From positions 248,001-312,000 of the forward strand of contig NZ_JACVOZ010000003.1 of the NCBI RefSeq assembly GCF_018882125.1: 64,000 nt of DNA, written 5' to 3'. A program made the translations under genes and the position numbers. This stretch comes from Polynucleobacter sp. AP-Melu-500A-A1 (lineage in GTDB: Bacteria; Pseudomonadota; Gammaproteobacteria; Burkholderiales; Burkholderiaceae). The notes under the pieces are model-generated. The model searched no databases, was not told where the DNA came from, and worked only from the letters and a program-made list of their open reading frames with translations. Positions 10,032-21,064 of this stretch are shown here, one piece after another; position 1 is the first letter of the stretch, and each line of letters begins with the position of its first letter.

Positions 10032-10916
10032 TTAAGCGCTTACTTTAGAGGCAGCAGCTACTTGAGCGGCAACTTCTGCCGCAAAGTCATCTTGACGCTT
10101 CTCAATGCCTTCACCTACAACAAACATAGTAAAACCTTTGATTGTTGTATTTGCGGCTTTGAGCATTTGTTCTACTGTTTGCTTATCGTTTTTAACGAAG
10201 GATTGGTTCAATAAAGAAACCTCTTTGAGGTACTTCTGAATAGAACCTTCAACCATCTTTTCAACGATTTCTGGTGGTTTGCCAGATTCGGCAGCCTTTT
10301 GTACCGCAACGCTACGCTCAATCGCAATCGATTCAGCAGGAACATCAGCCGTAGACAAAGCAACAGGCTTCATTGCAGCAATATGCATTGCCACGTCTTT
10401 AGCTGCAGTTTCGTCACCCTCGAACTCAACCATGACACCAATACGAGTACCGTGGAGGTAAGAAACCAACTTGCTACTATCCGCAAAACGCTTAAAGCGA
10501 CGTGGCATGATGTTTTCGCCGATCTTGCCGATCAATGCGCTACGCACAGTATCAACAGAGGAATCACCCATCGGCAAAGCCAACAAAGCAGCAACGTCAG
10601 CTGGGTTCTTTTCAGCAACCAACTTCACGCACTCGTTTGTGAATGCCAAGAAATCATCGTTCTTAGAAACGAAATCGGTTTCACAGTTCACTTCCAATAA
10701 AGCACCATTAGTACCATTGATAAATGAAGCAACAATGCCTTCAGCAGTCACACGAGAAGCAGCCTTACCAGCTTTACTGCCTAGCTTTACACGCAGAATT
10801 TCTTCTGCACGAGCCATATCACCATCAGCCTCTGTTAAAGCTTTTTTGCACTCCATCATCGGAGCATCAGTTTTGGCGCGTAATTCGCCAACCATTGCAG
10901 CGCTAATAGCGGCCAT
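10032..10916 (-). CDS. tsf: Translation elongation factor Ts
   Basis: The 294-residue guanine-nucleotide exchange factor regenerates EF-Tu-GTP. The N-terminal UBA-like domain has the signature [19 protein letters not shown], and the core motif [13 protein letters not shown] is present near residue 75. Length fits the family. The ATG overlaps the rpsB stop by one base (TAATG), so EF-Ts synthesis is probably coupled to S2, the classical rpsB-tsf operon. Confidence 0.98.
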   Translation of the reverse strand: MAAISAAMVGELRAKTDAPMMECKKALTEADGDMARAEEILRVKLGSKAGKAASRVTAEGIVASFINGTNGALLEVNCETDFVSKNDDFLAFTNECVKLVAEKNPADVAALLALPMGDSSVDTVRSALIGKIGENIMPRRFKRFADSSKLVSYLHGTRIGVMVEFEGDETAAKDVAMHIAAMKPVALSTADVPAESIAIERSVAVQKAAESGKPPEIVEKMVEGSIQKYLKEVSLLNQSFVKNDKQTVEQMLKAANTTIKGFTMFVVGEGIEKRQDDFAAEVAAQVAAASKVSA

Positions 10917-11665
10917 TATTCAGCCTTCCCTTCTTCAATAAACTCTTCTTCACCTTCTTTAACTGCAGTCAATATTTCCTGAACTGCGTTAGCTTTACCT
11001 TCGAGGATTGCATCAGCAATGCCGCGGGCATAAAGGGTTACTGCCTTGCTAGAGTCATCGTTACCAGGAATGATGTAATCAACACCCTCTGGTGAGTGGT
11101 TGGTATCTACGACAGCGATCACTGGAATACCTAATTTGTTTGCTTCTGTAATGGCAATCTTGTGATAGCCAACGTCCACAACAAAAATAGCATCAGGAAC
11201 ACCATTCAAATCCTGGATACCACCGAGTGCTTTTTGCAATTTGTCGAGATCACGGTCATTAGTCAAAGCTTCTTTCTTAGAAAGCTTTTCCCAGTCGCCA
11301 GCTTCTTTAGCAACTGCCATGTCCTTCAAACGCTTGAGGGAACCTTTAACAGTTTTGAAGTTGGTGAGCGTACCGCCCAACCAACGGCTGTCGATATAAG
11401 GCATACCAGCGCGGGTTGCTTCTTCAGCAATAATCTCGCGTGATTGGCGTTTAGTACCAACAAATAAAATCGTGCCACGATTAGCAGCAACTTGTTTTGC
11501 AAATTTCAGAGAATCCTGAAACATTGGCAATGTTTTTTCCAAGTTGATGATGTGGATCTTGTTGCGATGACCGAAAATATATGGGGCCATCCTTGGTGAC
11601 CAGAAGCGCGTTTGGTGACCAAAATGGCAACCGGCTTCCAGCATTTGACGCATCGTTACTGACAT
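10916..11665 (-). CDS. rpsB: 30S ribosomal protein S2
   Basis: The 249-residue protein binds the back of the 30S head-body junction. The start [21 protein letters not shown] is the standard S2 N-terminus, followed by the conserved [14 protein letters not shown] and [16 protein letters not shown] blocks. The ATG at 11665 has a good ribosome binding site (AGGAGAA); the open frame extends 24 codons further upstream, but those codons do not resemble S2. A leader of about 100 bases runs from a candidate promoter to this start. map is divergent. Confidence 0.98.
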   Translation of the reverse strand: MSVTMRQMLEAGCHFGHQTRFWSPRMAPYIFGHRNKIHIINLEKTLPMFQDSLKFAKQVAANRGTILFVGTKRQSREIIAEEATRAGMPYIDSRWLGGTLTNFKTVKGSLKRLKDMAVAKEAGDWEKLSKKEALTNDRDLDKLQKALGGIQDLNGVPDAIFVVDVGYHKIAITEANKLGIPVIAVVDTNHSPEGVDYIIPGNDDSSKAVTLYARGIADAILEGKANAVQEILTAVKEGEEEFIEEGKAE

Positions 11666-11774
11666 AACTTCTCCTAAGGGTTTGGTTCTAAGATTGAGTC
11701 CTAGCTGCGCTAAAAAACGCCACCCTGGAAGGCTCAACCCGCGATTTCAGGTCCAAAATAGACCCAAGACCAAA

Positions 11775-11780
11775 ATTATA
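11775..11780 (-). promoter_or_regulatory. Candidate -10 box for rpsB-tsf
   Basis: A perfect TATAAT on the minus strand lies about 110 bases before the rpsB start in the divergent rpsB/map region. The -35 region is poor. The transcript would have a leader of about 100 bases, in which GGTC and GACC arms around TATTTTG could pair; S2-dependent leader control is known for rpsB in enterobacteria, but I cannot show it here. Confidence 0.4.
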
Positions 11781-11934
11781 GCTTATATATCAAGGCTCTA
11801 GCCAGCCCTACCCCCACTAGAACAGACTATCTACCACCTGAGATCGTCATTAGAAGCATGAAAAATGAACTTATTGCCCAAATTTTAGGCAATTGGAATA
11901 AGCCAAAAATCCCCAAGTCGTTGATAATCAAGGC

Positions 11935-12771
11935 ATGAATAGTGTATTTACAGCTGAAAAAGACATCCTAGGAATGCGAGAGGCTGGTCGCTTGGCTAGC
12001 GAGGTTCTAGACCATATCACCCCTTTTATAAAAGCCGGGGTCAGCACTGGAGAGCTCGATCGTATTTGCCACGAATACATGCGCGATGTCCAAAAAACCA
12101 TTCCTGCCCCATTGAACTATCAGCCCCCCGGTTATCCACCCTTTCCCGCTTCAATCTGCACCTCAGTCAACGATGTCATTTGTCATGGCATTCCTGGTGA
12201 AAAAACTTTGAAAGCCGGTGATGTTGTCAATCTCGATATCACGGTGATCACACCTGATGGATATTACGGGGACACTAGCAGGATGTTTATGGTGGGTGAA
12301 GTCTCGGTCCTAGCCAAACGACTCACTCAAATTACTTTTGAATGCATGTGGTTAGGTATCGCTCAAGTGAAACCGGGCGCATCACTTGGTGATATTGGGC
12401 ACGTCATCCAAACCCATGCAGAAAAGGCAGGCTACTCGATTGTTCGGGAGTATTGCGGACACGGCATTGGTAAAGTGTTTCATCAAGACCCTCAAATTCT
12501 GCACTATGGCCGCCCGGGTACTGGTGAAAAATTAGTCGCTGGAATGACATTCACGATTGAGCCCATGATCAATGCGGGTCGTCGAGATATTCGCACCATG
12601 CCCGATCAGTGGACTGTTAAAACAAAAGATCGAAGCTTATCTGCGCAGTGGGAGCACACCCTACTAGTGACAGCTACTGGTGTTGAAGTACTTACTTGGT
12701 CTGAGGGCAGCAACCCGCCGCCTGATTGCGTCAAAGGTCTTTCCTTTAGGCCCACACTAGTAAACGCTTAA
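11935..12771 (+). CDS. map: Methionine aminopeptidase, type I
   Basis: The 278-residue dimetal enzyme removes N-terminal methionine from nascent proteins. The pita-bread metal ligands are all visible: Asp in VVNLDITV and GDTSR, His in CGHGIGKVFHQD, Glu in TFTIEPMIN and Glu in QWEHTLLV. The length (about 14 residues more than E. coli) fits betaproteobacterial MAPs. It is divergent from rpsB and is followed after 4 bases by glnD, so the two are likely cotranscribed. An inverted repeat ATTGCC/GGCAAT at 11873-11893 lies about 45 bases before the start. Confidence 0.97.
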   Translation: MNSVFTAEKDILGMREAGRLASEVLDHITPFIKAGVSTGELDRICHEYMRDVQKTIPAPLNYQPPGYPPFPASICTSVNDVICHGIPGEKTLKAGDVVNLDITVITPDGYYGDTSRMFMVGEVSVLAKRLTQITFECMWLGIAQVKPGASLGDIGHVIQTHAEKAGYSIVREYCGHGIGKVFHQDPQILHYGRPGTGEKLVAGMTFTIEPMINAGRRDIRTMPDQWTVKTKDRSLSAQWEHTLLVTATGVEVLTWSEGSNPPPDCVKGLSFRPTLVNA

Positions 12772-12775
12772 GGCC

Positions 12776-15373
12776 ATGAGTCAGCCCCAGGCAGAAAATA
12801 AAATCACGGGTGCCGCAGGACTACGTGCAGCTCGAGAGATTGCCTACGAAGAGTTCCGAAATACACAAGCTGTTGGAAAACTCACCAAACAATTAAGTAA
12901 ACTTAGCGATGAACTGCTCAGCCATTTATGGAATGGCTGTGGGCTAGACAATGAAGCTACTTTAGTAGCAGTTGGTGGTTTTGGCAGAGGTGCCTTATTC
13001 CCATACTCTGATATTGATATCTTGATATTGCTACCAGCCGAAAACAAAATAATTGAAGCATTGTCAAAAAAAGTAGAGCAGTTTATTGCAAGCTGTTGGG
13101 ATACCGGTTTAGAAATTGGCTCCTCAGTAAGAACAGTTGAGGAATGCATCGCTGAAGCTGACCAAGACATTACAGTGCGTACCTCTCTTTTAGAGTCGCG
13201 GCTCATTTGCGGTAAGAAGCAGCTCTTTAAAGAGTTTGCAGAAGCTTTTGAGGCCTCACTTGACTCAAGAGCTTTTTTTCAAGCAAAACAAGCCGAGCAA
13301 ATTCAGCGTCATTACAAATATCAAGACACACCCTACTCACTGGAACCTAACTGCAAAGAAAGTCCCGGTGGTTTGCGTGACCTGCAGGTGATTTCGTGGG
13401 TTAGCAAGGCCGCTTTATTAGGCAATACCTTTAAAGATTTAAACCAGGCAGGCTTAGTAACACAGCGTGAATTAACTGAACTCATTCGTAATCAACGTTT
13501 TTTAGAAACCCTGCGCGCTAATCTCCATTTACTTGCGGGGCGTAGGCAAGATGTTCTGGCATTTGACCTTCAGGCAGCTTTAGCAGCATCCATGGGTATT
13601 AGGGAAGAAAACTCCCGCCAAGCTAGCGAAGCCATTATGCGTCGCTACTATTGGGCAGCTAAAGCAGTGACCCAATTAAATGATGTGCTCCTGCAAAATA
13701 TTGAAGCACTCCTCTTTCCACAAGAATCCAAGACTACCCACCCTATTCCCGGCGAAGGAAATGAAAGTTTTATTGAAAGACAGGGTGTTTTAGACATCAC
13801 TGATCCGCAACTTTTTCAAAAGCATCCTGAGCAAATACTGCGCACCTTTTTAGTATTTGCCCAAACTGCGAATGTGAAAAGTCTCTCGGCAACTATTTTT
13901 AGAGCGCTGTACAACGCTCGTCAAAAAATGGACGGAAAGTGGCGCACTAATCCAATAAATCGCGCACTCTTCATTGAGATTCTCAAACAACCTGAAGGCG
14001 TCAGCCGCGCATTTCAACTAATGAACCGAAGCAGCGTGCTAGGTCGTTATCTCCCTGCCTTCCGTAAAATTGTCGGGCAAATGCAGCATGACTTATTCCA
14101 CGTGTATACCGTTGATCAGCATATTTTGATGGTATTGCGGAATGTGCGTCGCTTTATGGTGATTGAACATACCCACGAATTTCCCTTCTGCAGCCGCTTA
14201 ATTGCCCACTTTGAAAAGCCTTGGTTACTGGTTATTGCAGCCCTTTTTCATGACATCGCAAAAGGTCGTGGTGGTGACCATTCACAACTGGGCAAAGCAG
14301 ATATGCGCAAGTTTGCCAAAGACCATGGTCTGGATAAGAAAGATACGGAATTATTGATCTGGTTGGTTGCTGATCACCTTTATATGAGTCAGGTAGCTCA
14401 AAAACAAGATATCACTGACCCTGATGTAGTTAGGGCCTTTGCCAAAAAAATGGGTGATGAGCGTCACTTAACAGCACTCTACTTATTAACCGTAGCTGAC
14501 GTTCGTGGCACCAGCCCTAAAGTATGGAATGCCTGGAAAGGAAAACTCCTAGAGGATCTCTACCGTGCAACGCTGAGAGTTTTAGGTGGTGCTAAACCAG
14601 ATGCCTCCTCGGAGCTAGCTCAACATCAAGAAGAGTCTCGTACTAAATTACGTCTCTACGGAATTAATGATGAGTCCTATGAAGAACTCTGGAAGCAACT
14701 CGATGTCGCCTTCTTCTTAAGACAAGATTCATCGGATATTGCTTGGCTCACACGCCATCTCTATAACAATGTAGATAGCGAGCAACCTATTGTCAGAGCA
14801 AGACTCTCACCCAGCGGAGGAGGCTTGCAGGTTGCCGTATATATAAAAGACCAAGAGGATCTCTTTGCCCGAATCTGTGCCTACTTTGAAAGACATGGCT
14901 TCTCAATTTGGGATGCGCGTATTCATACTACTCGTCATGGCTATGCATTAGATACCTTCCAAATCTCTGGCAGTAATCTTGTCGACGAAGGTGGAAGCTA
15001 TCGCGACATTATTCAATTGGTTGAGTTTGAATTAACCGCTGCATTGAGTAATACCGAACCGCTCCCCAACCCAAGTATGGGGCGTTTATCTAGACAATCT
15101 CGCACTTTCCCGATACAACCACGCGTTCATATGGTCCCAGACGATCGTGGCAGATATTACACGCTGGCCTTGTCTGCCAGTGACCGTACAGGATTGCTCT
15201 ACACCATCTCCAGAGTGCTAGCAAAACATCAGGTATCTATTCATACAGCCAGAATTAATACCTTAGGCGAAAGAGTAGAAGACGTTCTTTTGTTGGATGC
15301 GATGAACTTGAGTAAGAATCCAAAACTTCAGATTCAATTAGAGACCGAGTTACTAGAAGTCCTAGGGGCTTAA
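12776..15373 (+). CDS. glnD: Bifunctional [protein-PII] uridylyltransferase / uridylyl-removing enzyme
   Basis: The 865-residue nitrogen sensor adds UMP to PII proteins when glutamine is low and removes it when glutamine is high. Domains in order: a nucleotidyltransferase with GGFGRGALFPYSDIDILIL near residue 66, a GlnE/GlnD-linked helical region with ESPGGLRDLQ, an HD hydrolase domain with LFHDIAKGRGGDHS near residue 490, and two ACT domains from about 690 and 795 (DRTGLLYTISRVL in the second). All catalytic motifs look intact. It follows map by 4 bases. Confidence 0.97.
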   Translation: MSQPQAENKITGAAGLRAAREIAYEEFRNTQAVGKLTKQLSKLSDELLSHLWNGCGLDNEATLVAVGGFGRGALFPYSDIDILILLPAENKIIEALSKKVEQFIASCWDTGLEIGSSVRTVEECIAEADQDITVRTSLLESRLICGKKQLFKEFAEAFEASLDSRAFFQAKQAEQIQRHYKYQDTPYSLEPNCKESPGGLRDLQVISWVSKAALLGNTFKDLNQAGLVTQRELTELIRNQRFLETLRANLHLLAGRRQDVLAFDLQAALAASMGIREENSRQASEAIMRRYYWAAKAVTQLNDVLLQNIEALLFPQESKTTHPIPGEGNESFIERQGVLDITDPQLFQKHPEQILRTFLVFAQTANVKSLSATIFRALYNARQKMDGKWRTNPINRALFIEILKQPEGVSRAFQLMNRSSVLGRYLPAFRKIVGQMQHDLFHVYTVDQHILMVLRNVRRFMVIEHTHEFPFCSRLIAHFEKPWLLVIAALFHDIAKGRGGDHSQLGKADMRKFAKDHGLDKKDTELLIWLVADHLYMSQVAQKQDITDPDVVRAFAKKMGDERHLTALYLLTVADVRGTSPKVWNAWKGKLLEDLYRATLRVLGGAKPDASSELAQHQEESRTKLRLYGINDESYEELWKQLDVAFFLRQDSSDIAWLTRHLYNNVDSEQPIVRARLSPSGGGLQVAVYIKDQEDLFARICAYFERHGFSIWDARIHTTRHGYALDTFQISGSNLVDEGGSYRDIIQLVEFELTAALSNTEPLPNPSMGRLSRQSRTFPIQPRVHMVPDDRGRYYTLALSASDRTGLLYTISRVLAKHQVSIHTARINTLGERVEDVLLLDAMNLSKNPKLQIQLETELLEVLGA

Positions 15374-15470
15374 TGATATATTCAATCAACTGAATCTGGG
15401 TTAATTATCTTGATACGCCTACTTGGATCATTTATATATTTTCTGAGAAGCGAAATCTGAAGTAAAAACA

Positions 15471-15487
15471 TTATTTTATTAAAATAA
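15471..15487. promoter_or_regulatory. Perfect 17-base AT-rich dyad upstream of the lyase gene
   Basis: TTATTTTA and TAAAATAA flank a single T, 30 bases before the TTG start at 15517. Its position between the likely promoter and the start suggests an operator, but AT-rich palindromes also arise by chance. Confidence 0.3.
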
Positions 15488-15516
15488 CACAACAGAAAAA
15501 CTAAAGGGGATAGATC

Positions 15517-16380
15517 TTGACTAAATTGCGTGACTTAATAAACGGAAAAGACTTAATAGTTGCACCAGTCGCTCTGAATCCAATCATGGCTAGACTTGCT
15601 CGCGACTCTGGCTTTAAAGCAACTTATCTTAGTGGTGGCTCGTTGGGTTGGTATAAATGTGTAACTGAAGCAAATATCACCATGCCAGAAATTGCTTCCG
15701 TATGTCTCGACATCAGAGCTGCTTGCAACTTACCAATTATTGTTGATGCTGGAGGAGTTGGTGATCCAATGCATATCCACCGGGCAATTCAATTAATGGA
15801 AGCGACGGGTATTCAAGGGATTGAAATAGAAGACCAAATCATGCCAAGAAGGGTAGAACATCATTTGGCAATTGAACATTTGGTATCAACTGAAATGATG
15901 CTGGATCGAATCAGGGAAGCTATTTCTGCAAGAACCAATCCTGACCTTGTGATTATTGCCAGAACAAATTCAATACGAATTCCTGATTTAGGGATTGATG
16001 AGGTATTAAGACGCGGTGAGGCATTCAAGAAGGCGGGGGCAGATGCAATATTTATCTGGACTAATAAGCCTGAGGAATTAAGAATGATCGGTAATCGCAT
16101 ACCCGGGCCCTTGATGATGTTTGCCCCACCCGATGGTTTTGATGGCTTCGAAATGACTCCCGCTGAGCTGGCTGAATTGGGGTATCGCATTGCAGCCTCG
16201 CCAGGTGCAGCTTTTGCAGCCATGTATAAGGCTGCAAAACAATCTTACGAGTGCCTAGCTAAAGGTGTTATTAACCCCTATATGGAAAGAGGGGGGGTTA
16301 GAGCAAATATGCTTGAGGCGCACAAAACTTGTGATCTAGAAAAGCTGGTTGAAATTGAAAGAAGAACAATGAAAGATTAA
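15517..16380 (+). CDS. Isocitrate lyase/PEP mutase family protein
   Basis: The 287-residue protein has the PEP mutase/isocitrate lyase fold: SGGSLGWY near residue 36, PIIVDAGGVGD with the conserved metal-site Asp, the GIEIEDQIMPRR loop, and VIIARTNS with its conserved Arg. The catalytic KKCGH loop of true isocitrate lyases is replaced by MPRRVEHH without Cys, so a carbon-carbon lyase such as oxaloacetate decarboxylase or a 2-methylisocitrate-type lyase is more likely; the substrate is unknown. The start is TTG, supported by AAGGGGA six bases before. It is an accessory gene between glnD and ligA and is convergent with the TctC-type gene (5-base gap). Confidence 0.8.
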   Translation: MTKLRDLINGKDLIVAPVALNPIMARLARDSGFKATYLSGGSLGWYKCVTEANITMPEIASVCLDIRAACNLPIIVDAGGVGDPMHIHRAIQLMEATGIQGIEIEDQIMPRRVEHHLAIEHLVSTEMMLDRIREAISARTNPDLVIIARTNSIRIPDLGIDEVLRRGEAFKKAGADAIFIWTNKPEELRMIGNRIPGPLMMFAPPDGFDGFEMTPAELAELGYRIAASPGAAFAAMYKAAKQSYECLAKGVINPYMERGGVRANMLEAHKTCDLEKLVEIERRTMKD

Positions 16381-16385
16381 ATGGC

Positions 16386-17351
16386 TTATTGCCGTTCAAT
16401 TTTCATTTGACTTATAAGAGCTATCCATTTATCGACCTCGCTACTGATGAGTTTTTTAAATTCATCGGGGGTTGAGCCTTTGGGGGTAATTCCGACCTCT
16501 AGAAACTTCGCTTGTATTTCAGGTGAGGCGAGAGCCACTTGTATTTCTCGATTCAGCTTGTTCACAATTACCTGAGGAGTGTCAGCGTGCACTGCTATAC
16601 CATTCCACAAAAATTCTCGGTAATTTGTGACACCCTGCTCTTCTAGGGTTGGAGTGTTTGGTAATTTATAGCTACGATTTTTTGAGGTTACTGCAATAGG
16701 GATAAATTCTTGCGCTTGAATATGAGGTAATGCTGGATAAATGATGTCAAACGCTAAGTCTATATCTCCAGCCTTTAGTGCGGTGGTAATAGCTGGTGTT
16801 GATTTATATGGAATGATAGTAATAGGTAGATTTTGTGTTTTCAGAAAAAGTAGTGAAGCAAGATGAAGGCCACTTCCAATGGAGGTAGTGCCAATATTGA
16901 GTCTATTAGGGCTTGCATTTGCTAATTGCTGCAAGTTAGAGATCGATTTTATTTTAGAATCACTTCGAACAAGAATTGCTAAATCAAAATTCGCCAAGGT
17001 AGATACTGGGGTAAATGTTTTTCTAATATCGTAGGAAAGATTTTTAAAATAAGCGGCGGAGCCAGCGTCTCCATAATTTAGTAATAGTATGGTGTATCCA
17101 TCGGGCTTTAATTTAGCAACAGTTTCGGCCGCTACAATTCCACCGGCACCTGGAAAATTTTCTACAACTACTTGCTGACCCAATCCTTCGCCCAGTTTTT
17201 TTGCTACCGCCCTCGCTGTAATGTCAGCTACCCCTCCAGGAGCATATCCAATGACAAAACGAATTGGTCTATTTGGATATTCTTGGGAAAAAATCGGACT
17301 ACAAAATACCAATAGAAGCAGTGATGTTAAAAGTTGAGAAATTTTTTTCAT
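16386..17351 (-). CDS. Tripartite tricarboxylate transporter (TctC/Bug) solute-binding protein
   Basis: The 321-residue secreted protein has a signal peptide (residues 1-22, ending CSPIFSQ) and the Bug-family N-terminus YPNRPIRFVIGYAPGG, followed by GAGGIVAAETVAKLKPDGYT. Such proteins bind carboxylates in the periplasm for TctAB permeases, but no tctA or tctB is in the window, so it is an orphan receptor, as is common in Burkholderiales. It lies 8 bases after the carboxymuconolactone decarboxylase-like gene on the same strand. The ligand is unknown; the adjacent lyase suggests a di- or tricarboxylate. Confidence 0.88.
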   Translation of the reverse strand: MKKISQLLTSLLLLVFCSPIFSQEYPNRPIRFVIGYAPGGVADITARAVAKKLGEGLGQQVVVENFPGAGGIVAAETVAKLKPDGYTILLLNYGDAGSAAYFKNLSYDIRKTFTPVSTLANFDLAILVRSDSKIKSISNLQQLANASPNRLNIGTTSIGSGLHLASLLFLKTQNLPITIIPYKSTPAITTALKAGDIDLAFDIIYPALPHIQAQEFIPIAVTSKNRSYKLPNTPTLEEQGVTNYREFLWNGIAVHADTPQVIVNKLNREIQVALASPEIQAKFLEVGITPKGSTPDEFKKLISSEVDKWIALISQMKIERQ

Positions 17352-17359
17352 CGTATGAA

Positions 17360-17878
17360 TTAGTAGGAAATTTTCAATGCAGTTAAAAAACGAGAAACCA
17401 TGTTGTAGGATGCGACTGTAGTAACGAGCTCAAGTATTTCTCTGTCGTTAAAATGCTCAGCTATTGTGAAGAATAGCTGGTCGCTAACCTCAATTTCTTT
17501 AGTCATTGCATCGGCTAATTGAATAACAATTAATTCTTGAGTTGAAAAAAGACTGGTATCTATCTCAATCAATAGGTTATCTATCTGTAGATTACTGAGC
17601 CCTGCTTGTTGAGCAGGAATTCGGTGCGCTTCAAATTCATAAAGCGATTTATTGAGTGAAGCCACTCTCAATATACAAATTTCCCTAATGGAAGCTGGGA
17701 GCGAATTCTTGAGTCTAACGGCGGAAATTAAACTTTCCCAGCCAATAGCAATGTCCTTACTATTTAAAAGCGTTCTATAAAGTGGCGATATCTTTCCCCG
17801 GGCAGCCAATATTTTTTCTTCAATATCCTTTAGTTCGGGATTGCTACCTGGCTCAATTTGATTAATTCTATTTTTCAA
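17360..17878 (-). CDS. Carboxymuconolactone decarboxylase-family protein
   Basis: The 172-residue all-helical protein matches the CMD/AhpD-like family: REICILRVASLNKSLYEFEAH with the conserved Glu-x2-His, then QLADAMTKEIEVSDQLF and ILELVTTVASYNMVSRFL. There is no CxxC, so it is not an AhpD-type peroxidase partner. Members act as decarboxylases or isomerases in aromatic and other ring catabolism, but the reaction here cannot be named. The start is TTG with AAGAG eight bases upstream, and that site lies in the loop of the dyad at 17880-17902. It is first in a likely two-gene unit with the TctC-type gene. Confidence 0.75.
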   Translation of the reverse strand: MKNRINQIEPGSNPELKDIEEKILAARGKISPLYRTLLNSKDIAIGWESLISAVRLKNSLPASIREICILRVASLNKSLYEFEAHRIPAQQAGLSNLQIDNLLIEIDTSLFSTQELIVIQLADAMTKEIEVSDQLFFTIAEHFNDREILELVTTVASYNMVSRFLTALKISY

Positions 17879-17879
17879 T

Positions 17880-17902
17880 GTAAATATCTCTTATATATTT
17901 AC
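17880..17902 (-). promoter_or_regulatory. Hairpin or operator dyad over the ribosome binding site of the CMD-like gene
   Basis: GTAAATAT and ATATTTAC (8 bp each, perfect) flank a 7-base spacer. On the minus strand the loop contains AAGAG, the only plausible ribosome binding site for the TTG start at 17878. It could be an operator or an RNA hairpin; low GC makes the RNA stem weak. Confidence 0.35.
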
Positions 17903-17962
17903 TGAGAGTATTTATGAATTTATTTAAATTAGCAACTATCTGATATTTTTACAGGAAATCGA

Positions 17963-19987
<2,025 letters not shown>

Positions 19988-21064
19988 CTAGCTAAAGAGT
20001 CTACTTGCAGTAGAAGAGCCGGAACTGATGCCGCTCTTCTCAAGATTGGCATAGAGTACATCGAGATGTTGCCGAATACTAATCACCGCAGCTTCTGACA
20101 AATTAATGCCATTGTCATCTACTATGCGGCCATGAGCAGCCTGAGCAATTTCTACTCCTTCGCCCAGCATTCTTTCAAACGCGCGCTCATCTTGAGCGAC
20201 TAAAGGAACCTCTAGCAACAAAGTTAATTGAGTCACTGATTTATTCGGGTCAAGTTCGGCACTATTAAAAATAAGCGCTCCATTGCTGAAATGCTCATAT
20301 TGCCTACCATTGCGCGCTAACTTAAACCCTCGTTGACGCATGAGAGCATCAAAATTACCCCATGGGCAAGGCTCATCAAGAAGCACATTAATACTGAGTT
20401 GAATATCGCTCTCAGCGGCCATGGCATCAAGCTCTTTAGCGGTTTCTAGCATGGTACTGACGCTTGGCATATCGATTTGAGAGCCAAGCGTATCAGCGAG
20501 AGCTTGGGCACGTGAGCAAAAATCAGAAAGCTCTAAAACACCAATGGCTCCTCGGCGACTCGCCAATTGAATAGCCAACTGCAATTCTGAATAAGTAGCA
20601 TCTGGCGACAAGGCTTCCCAAGATTGGGCTGCATCTACATCTGCATTCAGACCTTCGCACATCCAACGAGCATTAGCCTGAGCACCCAAGTTTGTCCAAG
20701 TATCGATTTCTTCTAAAATCTCAGCGCCGCTGATAGCCTCATCAAACCGTAATGTAATCACGCAATCAATGCGCGGATCAATTGCAAACTTTTCTGGGGT
20801 AGAGATTGTTTGAGAAAATGCTTCACCAAAATTAGGCTCTGAACGCTGCGAAGAATCCGTCTCTGCAAAGACCTGCCCAAAACTAGGTTCTCGAGAAAAC
20901 CGATCGTCACTCGAGAGCTCTCCTTGCTCGCGCGCTTTTTTGCGAGCATAGGCATGTTTAATATTGAGAATAGCGACTGAAATCAATATCAGTCCGCCGA
21001 TTACAGCCAAAGCAAATTGCAAATCAGACAAACCCAGCATCGTCATGATTTGTTCTACATCCAC
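19988..21064 (-). CDS. zipA: Cell division protein ZipA-like, FtsZ-binding domain protein
   Basis: The 358-residue protein has one membrane helix near residues 16-34 (FALAVIGGLILISVAIL), a charged and variable linker to about residue 95, and a C-terminal ZipA domain. In that domain CVITLRFDEAISGAEILEEI and CPWGNFDALMRQRGF fit the ZipA beta-alpha fold that binds the FtsZ tail. In ZipA the N-terminus is periplasmic and the domain cytoplasmic. It sits between smc (stop and start adjacent) and ligA, as in other Burkholderiales. Sequence conservation in this family is weak, so the name rests partly on context. Confidence 0.8.
   Translation of the reverse strand: MDVEQIMTMLGLSDLQFALAVIGGLILISVAILNIKHAYARKKAREQGELSSDDRFSREPSFGQVFAETDSSQRSEPNFGEAFSQTISTPEKFAIDPRIDCVITLRFDEAISGAEILEEIDTWTNLGAQANARWMCEGLNADVDAAQSWEALSPDATYSELQLAIQLASRRGAIGVLELSDFCSRAQALADTLGSQIDMPSVSTMLETAKELDAMAAESDIQLSINVLLDEPCPWGNFDALMRQRGFKLARNGRQYEHFSNGALIFNSAELDPNKSVTQLTLLLEVPLVAQDERAFERMLGEGVEIAQAAHGRIVDDNGINLSEAAVISIRQHLDVLYANLEKSGISSGSSTASRLFS

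Noticed and set aside
10299-10941. Several 60-156-codon plus-strand frames
   Set aside because: They are opposite tsf, whose protein sequence is unambiguous; none has a ribosome binding site or domain.
11665-11735. Longer S2 start 24 codons upstream
   Set aside because: The extra residues do not resemble S2, and the good ribosome binding site belongs to the internal ATG.
15517-16380. Assignment as isocitrate lyase (aceA)
   Set aside because: It is far shorter than isocitrate lyase and lacks the KKCGH catalytic cysteine loop.
17360-17878. Assignment as a beta-ketoadipate pathway gene (pcaC)
   Set aside because: Only the general CMD fold is visible, and no aromatic catabolic genes are nearby.
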